Origin: Trema orientale
Lineage: Eukaryota; Streptophyta; Magnoliopsida; Rosales; Cannabaceae
Length of the DNA: 64,000 bases
Assembly (NCBI GenBank): GCA_002914845.1
Contig: JXTC01000267.1
Coordinates: 85,199-149,198 of the forward strand
Direction of reading: 5' to 3'
Shown: piece after piece, positions 58,976 to 64,000 of the stretch
Numbering within the stretch: the first letter of the stretch is position 1
Layout: each line of letters begins with the position of its first letter
Notes under the pieces: generated by a model
The model's database searches: none
The model's input: only the letters and a program-made list of their open reading frames with translations
Told to the model about the DNA's origin: nothing
Translations under genes and position numbers: made by a program

Positions 58976-61873
58976 TTGTGACTGTACCGGTTAATCATAA
59001 TATAGATTTCATTGAATTTTGTTGGAGCTTTTGTAATATTGTATTATTTTTCGATTCGTTAATAATATTGCCACCAATTGTGATATACTTTTGAAAAAAA
59101 AAAAATCAATAAATTGAAGAATAACGAAAATAAACTTTTAATTTTGAAAACAGTTGGAAAAATTTCAATGGGGTAACATTATGGGGTTTCGGATTTTTTT
59201 TATTCTGTCACGAGGTTTTTTTTTTTTTTTTGTTGTTGTTTCCTAGCTTTCTAATGTATATTGATATTTTCGCGCTGGATCTATTGTTACATGTAAGTTT
59301 TTTAATTGCAGTTATAAGGCTTAACAGACACATTATAATTGAACAGTTATGATACAATTCTTAAAGAATAAATAATAGGAAACGACAAACAATGTTAGTA
59401 AAATATTTTAATGATTATGTAGCATTTTAGATGGCAAATAATGAGTAGAGTTATAAAAAAAAAATTAGTGGACGAATAATATAATGTCAATATAATGAAT
59501 AACAGACATTAGGTTACTTTTTCTAGATAGTTTGTCAATATATCTATAGACGTACCATCACTCTGAAACAAGATGATATAAGGTTAACATAATATTAGGG
59601 ACAAGGATAAAAGCTATAATGTGACTATATAGAATAAATAACTAACACTTTATAACAAATATATAAGGAGAAACTCAAAAAAAAAAAAAATTTGAATTAC
59701 TACCAATAGGTACAAACATCCCCTTCAAATGATGATGAGGCTCATAATTTTTCAGTTAATTCTAATTTTTTTTACTTTTATTTTTATAACGGTAGTGTTA
59801 ACTTTCCGTTATTTTTTTTATCCTAACAATTCTGTTAACAATCCCCCCCCCCCCCCTCTTTATGATCCAAATTAATAAAATCAAGAAGTATTATTTGCTA
59901 TAATTAATGTCTTTAATTACTAGAAGACATAAAAAACCAGGTTAAGCCCATACATTTAGTGCAGCCTGTTAATAGGAGAAGATAAAAAATCATGCTCTAA
60001 CTTATTGATTTAATTAAATATTAAATTTGAAATTGTAGCATTACAATATGAGACTTTGGATTACTAACCCCATTTAGTAGCAGAGTTTTCAATATCATGA
60101 AGTATTGTCAGCTATAATTAATGTCAATTCAATTAAGATAAAAGGAAAAACAGGTTAAGCCCGTAAATAGTGCAAGATCAAAAATATTAACCTGATGTTA
60201 GTATATAAATATTCATATATAGCATTAGTGTGTATATATATGTATGTATATAGAGTAGCTGTAAATGCGATATAGCTAATAATATTGCATGAATCAAAGG
60301 GGGGAAAAAAAAAAACCTTAGAAATGCATTAAACAAGTTTTATATGTTTCTTACGGATTCTTCATTTGCTTTATAAAAAATAGAATAATGATGGATTCTT
60401 ACTTTGGATTGGACCCAACAGGCCACTATAATTAAGTAGTTTTGTTGTTAGCTAGCTAATATTGATAGAAGTAATTGGCAGTTTGCATGAGACATGTCTG
60501 TATATGCATAAGAATGTTTGACACCTCAGTCGGTCAGTTCCATCTAAATCCTCCTACCACATTTGTTATCAAAATAATGGACAGCTAACTAATCTTACCT
60601 AAGAACCTAGCTGCAGTTTGAGACGTTAGAGACGATACATGTAATTCTTAGAACAAGTGGCAGCTTTTCACTTTGACTTTTGTTCAACTAATTAAGAAAT
60701 CAAACTGAAAGCACACGTCGTGTAAAACACTGGTGGTCACTACTGGTACTGTAAGTTAATCAAGATTCAATACCGTTACGGAACCAGCCTCTAGGCTCCA
60801 GACCCAATATCGTTTGGGCTGGCTTATGATACAAGACATCCTATATTAGCCCAAAAATAGTGAAGCCTATATATACACAATAGCCGCAATGTTGTTTTTT
60901 GATTATCAGGGGCTTAATTTCACTTTTCAGATTACGTACAAGGACCCAAGAGATTGTTTGAATGTTCACTTATATCCTTATCCCTTAACATTGTGAGAAT
61001 TAAGACCGATGGACGAGTCGTTAATTTTGATTGGACAGACACCCACGTAGCTATGTACGTTTCTTATTTTCTTTGCCTTCACATGTGAGCAATTAATATC
61101 ATTCGTTGATTCCATTTCATTGGAATTGGAAAAAAAGGGTTCATGTCATGTGTGTGTGTGTGTGGCTAAGTACTGTTGTGGTGGTTATCACGTCTAAACA
61201 CATTTCTTCAAAGCCTTTATTGTTGACGTATTAAAAAATATATTACCCTGCCTTCTTATCTCAATAATTGAAAGAAGGGAATCACTTTTGATCTTGCATT
61301 TGATAAATGAAATAATGAGCAATGTGCAACCACGAACAATCCAATTATATTTCGTTGGACCATACGTGTTGATAGATATTCGTGTCTAACAGCAGCACGA
61401 CACAAAAAATGTGTGTAATTTTTTTCTTTAAAGAAAAAATTCCTGCAATACTTAATAATATCGTTTCTTTCTAACTAAAATTAATGGTTGGAAAAAAAAA
61501 AAAGAAATAGAGTGAGAGAGAGACAAAGAAGGAACATATATATGCATTTATATTCGTAGCCATGTAGGTGTACTTGGTTTACTTTTTATACAGAGGTGTA
61601 CTTGGTTTACTTTTTATAGTTAAAGACTAAAAACCTAAGACTAAAAGAGTAGGCGTCGTACGTGATTCGTTAAAAACGGGTTGATTGAAAAGAAAAAAAA
61701 AAGAAAGAAGAAGAATAGAATAGATTAAGAAAAAGCTGGAAAAGGGGCAGCAACTGAGGCGGAAATTAATTAGGAAGAACAAAAAAAAAAAGAAAAGACA
61801 AAATAGGAAGATGAAGAGAAAGTCAATAAATAGAAAAGAAAAAAGAAGACGTAATTGGATAAAGCTACCAACC

Positions 61874-61881
61874 CACGTGTC
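61874..61881 (+). promoter_or_regulatory. ABRE/G-box (CACGTGTC) upstream of the PADRE gene
   Basis: CACGTGTC is a strong abscisic-acid response element core bound by bZIP factors. It lies 490 bases before the start codon. Its use is inference from sequence only. Confidence 0.35.
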
Positions 61882-62258
61882 ATACTGAAACTTGGTCCTC
61901 AAGAATCGAAATAGAGTTGGGAGTGATGAGTAATGGTAAGGAAGGCCGGGGTGAATATATGATCAGCAAATACGCACGCACGCACTATATTCTAAATTGT
62001 ATAACGAACTAAAACTAAAAAATTAATATACAAAATCAGTTTAATTTGTCAACAAAGCAAAGCAAAGTAGAAGCCCGCTGTTTTGTGTTGTGTGTGACAG
62101 CCTCGCTTTGCGTCACCACATACTCATATATGATAATGATACATACGGTACCAGATTCAACAAACAGGACAGTCAGGCCTTTCTTTGAAATTTCCATATA
62201 AACAAAGTAAGATATATTTTTTTTTTTAAAAAAAAAGCCTTTAGCTTCAAGTTGTGCA

Positions 62259-62276
62259 TGATATATATATATATAT
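62259..62276 (+). promoter_or_regulatory. TA-rich TATA region of the PADRE gene
   Basis: A TATATATATATATATAT stretch lies about 90-105 bases before the start codon, a normal distance for a plant TATA box with a short leader. Confidence 0.45.
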
Positions 62277-62363
62277 GTCTCTGCTGCCTGCTGCTTGTAT
62301 TTCTCCATTAATATTCTCTCCAAATAGCCAGCTATAGGTCGTCTCTTTGCTAATTGATTCAAA

Positions 62364-63119
62364 ATGGGCAGTTGCTTCTCCTCTGTACGAAGTAGTGGGT
62401 CTGTTGCTCCGACGTGGGCATCTTCTACTAGTGCTAAAGTGATCTCAGTCGACGGCGATCTCCGTCAATATCTAGCGCCAGTTCTGGTCTCCCATGTCCT
62501 TGCAGAAGCCGAAGCGAGTTCTAGTTCTAGTTTTAGTAGTTCTAGTACTAGTAGTAGTAGTAGTATGTTTATGTGCAATTCGGAGGGTTTGTACTTCGAC
62601 CAAGTGATTCCGGCCTTAGAATTGGGAGACCAACTTCAAGCCAATCAGATCTATTTCGTGCTTCCCTCCTCCAAAAGGGAACAACCTCTCTCCGCCTCCG
62701 ATATGGCCGCTCTGGCAGTCAAAGCAAGCCTCGCCCTCCGCAAGGATAATGATGGCCCCAATCGCCGCCGCAAATACTCCCGCATTTCTCCACTTTCTTC
62801 CTTTGTCAACCTTTATAACCACACCCATCTCCATCTTAATAAGCATAAGCATGATGACGATTCTTCAGATGGCATCCAATTCCAATTCGACCAGGACTAT
62901 TATACAACCATAAGATCATCATCATCATCCGCCAAGAAAAAGGCTTATAATAAGACTGCTTCTTCTTCTTCTTCTTCTTCTTCTTCTTCAACTCCTTTAG
63001 GCATATCTCGATCTGGATCGGTGAGGAAGTTGCAGAGATTCACTTCCAGAAGAGCCAAATTGGCTGTGCGTTCCTTCAGGATCAGACTCACCACCATCTA
63101 CGAAGGTACCATCCTCTAG
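62364..63119 (+). CDS. PADRE / DUF4228 domain protein
   Basis: A single exon encodes 251 residues. The N-terminus MGSCFSSVRSSG fits N-myristoylation at Gly2 and palmitoylation at Cys4, implying membrane attachment. The DUF4228/PADRE core is visible: AKVISVDGDLRQYLAPV (24-40), SEGLYFDQVIPALELGDQL (73-91), ANQIYFVLPSSK (93-104) and PLSASDMAALAVKASLAL (108-125). The C-terminal part is disordered with poly-Ser and ends in the conserved basic block RKLQRFTSRRAKLAVRSFRI and LTTIYEG. PADRE genes are widely induced by fungal pathogens and abiotic stress; the molecular activity is unknown. The Ser tracts come from two microsatellites, AGT-type (about 62520-62565) and TCT-type (about 62960-62990). I choose ATG 62364 because it gives the family N-terminus. 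The best remembered relatives are At1g76600 and At1g21010. Confidence 0.93.
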   Translation: MGSCFSSVRSSGSVAPTWASSTSAKVISVDGDLRQYLAPVLVSHVLAEAEASSSSSFSSSSTSSSSSMFMCNSEGLYFDQVIPALELGDQLQANQIYFVLPSSKREQPLSASDMAALAVKASLALRKDNDGPNRRRKYSRISPLSSFVNLYNHTHLHLNKHKHDDDSSDGIQFQFDQDYYTTIRSSSSSAKKKAYNKTASSSSSSSSSSTPLGISRSGSVRKLQRFTSRRAKLAVRSFRIRLTTIYEGTIL

Positions 63120-63710
63120 ACTCCAGACCAATTGCAAGAGCCCAGCTAGAAGCCGCCCTATTCGAATTAAATCCCATACTTAATTAATTCTACCCATAAA
63201 ATATTCTTTTATTTCTTTTTTAATTTGTTTTTTTTTTTTCCTATACTAATTAAGCACACCAGAGATCGATCTCCCCTGTAAAATATCAAAGCAAACACAC
63301 TTGGATCCTGTGTGGACCTTTAAGCCTTTCGTTCATCATCATCCCAATCGCTTTAAATATTATTCCTCAATTTTGTCATAATCTTCATATGTAATTTGCA
63401 ATATGTATATGAATTATGAAACCGTAAGTGCGTTTCCTGCACCATTGCCGAAGATTGGCAGCAAAAAAAAAAAAAAAAGAAAGTTGTAACATGTTACATG
63501 TTCTTATTGTTTATTTTTCTTTTCTTATAACAATATCGTTTGCTAAGTCTTAGTGCAATTTTTCTTTTCTTTTTTTTTTCCCCGCTAAAAGTCTGGTACA
63601 TATTTCATTCCTATTATATGTACATCAATCTATCTATCGATTAGCATACTAATATTATACATTCGTATGGGAAATTGAAGAGAAATGTTATGTTACGTAC
63701 GTAGTGTGAA
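63120..63710 (+). other. PADRE gene 3' UTR and downstream DNA
   Basis: Non-coding AT-rich sequence with T-runs near 63226-63240 and an A-run near 63463-63478. No further gene is seen. Confidence 0.5.
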
Positions 63711-63816
63711 AATAATTAATTAATTTAGAAGAATTCTCCTAATTATTAGATCTGTTATATACAAAATAATTAATTAATTTAAAAAGAATTCTCCTAATTA
63801 TTAGATCTGTTATATA
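63711..63816 (+). repeat. Tandem duplication of about 54 bp
   Basis: Two copies of AATAATTAATTAATTTAGAA through GAATTCTCCTAATTATTAG and ATCTGTTATATA lie at 63711-63762 and 63765-63816 with few differences. Confidence 0.8.
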
Positions 63817-64000
63817 TACATAAAATAAAGATATATAATTGGACGGACGTTTTGAAACCGCGGATGGATTATTCACGTCCACCGGAATGGACCGTCCTTA
63901 CTTCGTGATTTTCAAAGTCAAACGAAAGATTGGAATATCAAATATATGTGGTTCACAGTTTGGTAGGCATCTCCCTGACGGTGCGCGCTTTCAAACCTCA
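63817..64000. other. Window end, no gene seen
   Basis: Short spacer with a GGACGG...CCGTCC inverted pair near 63842 and 63891. Nothing else is recognised. Confidence 0.4.

Larger units (their letters stand above)
58976..62363. other. AT-rich intergenic DNA and PADRE gene upstream region
   Basis: I see no gene. It contains a 14-base C run near 59843-59856, (TG)n at about 61150-61163 and A-rich tracts at 61690-61800. The final part includes a G-box and a TA-rich TATA region before the PADRE gene. Confidence 0.5.

Noticed and set aside
62036..62362. 108-codon minus-strand frame just before the PADRE gene
   Set aside because: It covers the PADRE promoter and TA-rich TATA region, and its translation is low complexity with no domain.

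Overview
The window is nuclear DNA of a flowering plant, most likely a core eudicot. It is AT-rich, has GT-AG introns and dinucleotide microsatellites, and carries five plant-specific protein genes separated by long stretches of transposon-derived sequence. The species cannot be fixed from what I see; a rosid or woody host is only a guess. There is one 363-base assembly gap (53377-53739) and two single N bases (9147 and 49360).

Intact genes, left to right: (1) a large SBP-box transcription factor of the SPL14/SPL16 type, ten exons, 14357-18607 (+), reconstructed to 1055 residues; (2) a DC1 (C1-like zinc finger) protein, two exons, 20964-22046 (-); (3) GALS1-type beta-1,4-galactan synthase (GT92 family), two exons, 39067-40814 (+); (4) a PLATZ zinc-binding transcription factor, four exons, 45308-46444 (+), with its start codon alone in the first exon; (5) a PADRE/DUF4228 protein with a myristoylation-type N-terminus, one exon, 62364-63119 (+). 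They do not form a pathway. The order SPL14 - DC1 - PLATZ - PADRE does resemble, from memory, two duplicated Arabidopsis blocks (At1g20980-At1g21010 and At1g76580-At1g76600), so the neighbourhood looks like an old collinear block stretched by repeats.

The rest is accessory. 1-13.4 kb holds short inverted-repeat elements (three families), a 171-bp-arm inverted repeat, a roughly 73-bp tandem repeat and a 127-bp foldback. Behind the SPL gene sits a 5'-truncated LINE with an 18-bp target-site duplication. 23.9-28.8 kb is the oddest part: a T-rich array with two tRNA-like A/B-box heads that run straight into T-runs; a 659-bp hAT-type element with an 8-bp duplication, containing two convergent tRNA-like A/B-box pairs and itself inserted in a small MITE that has a second copy next door; and an orphan eIF2-gamma exon fragment. 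A probable solo LTR lies near 31.9-33.5 kb.

49.2-59.0 kb is a retroelement graveyard. It has a decayed Ty3/gypsy element (gag with two in-frame TGA codons, deleted protease and N-terminal RT, catalytic YVDD changed to YVNE), a minus-strand LTR-like end beside the gap, and a short-LTR element that carries only gag (TR-GAG type) and is split by a 1.7-kb antisense solo LTR. I see no CRISPR array, rRNA gene or canonical tRNA gene, and no clear sign of a wholly new protein system. The best candidates for something undescribed are the tRNA-like promoter modules at 23.9-24.7 kb and 27.2-27.4 kb.
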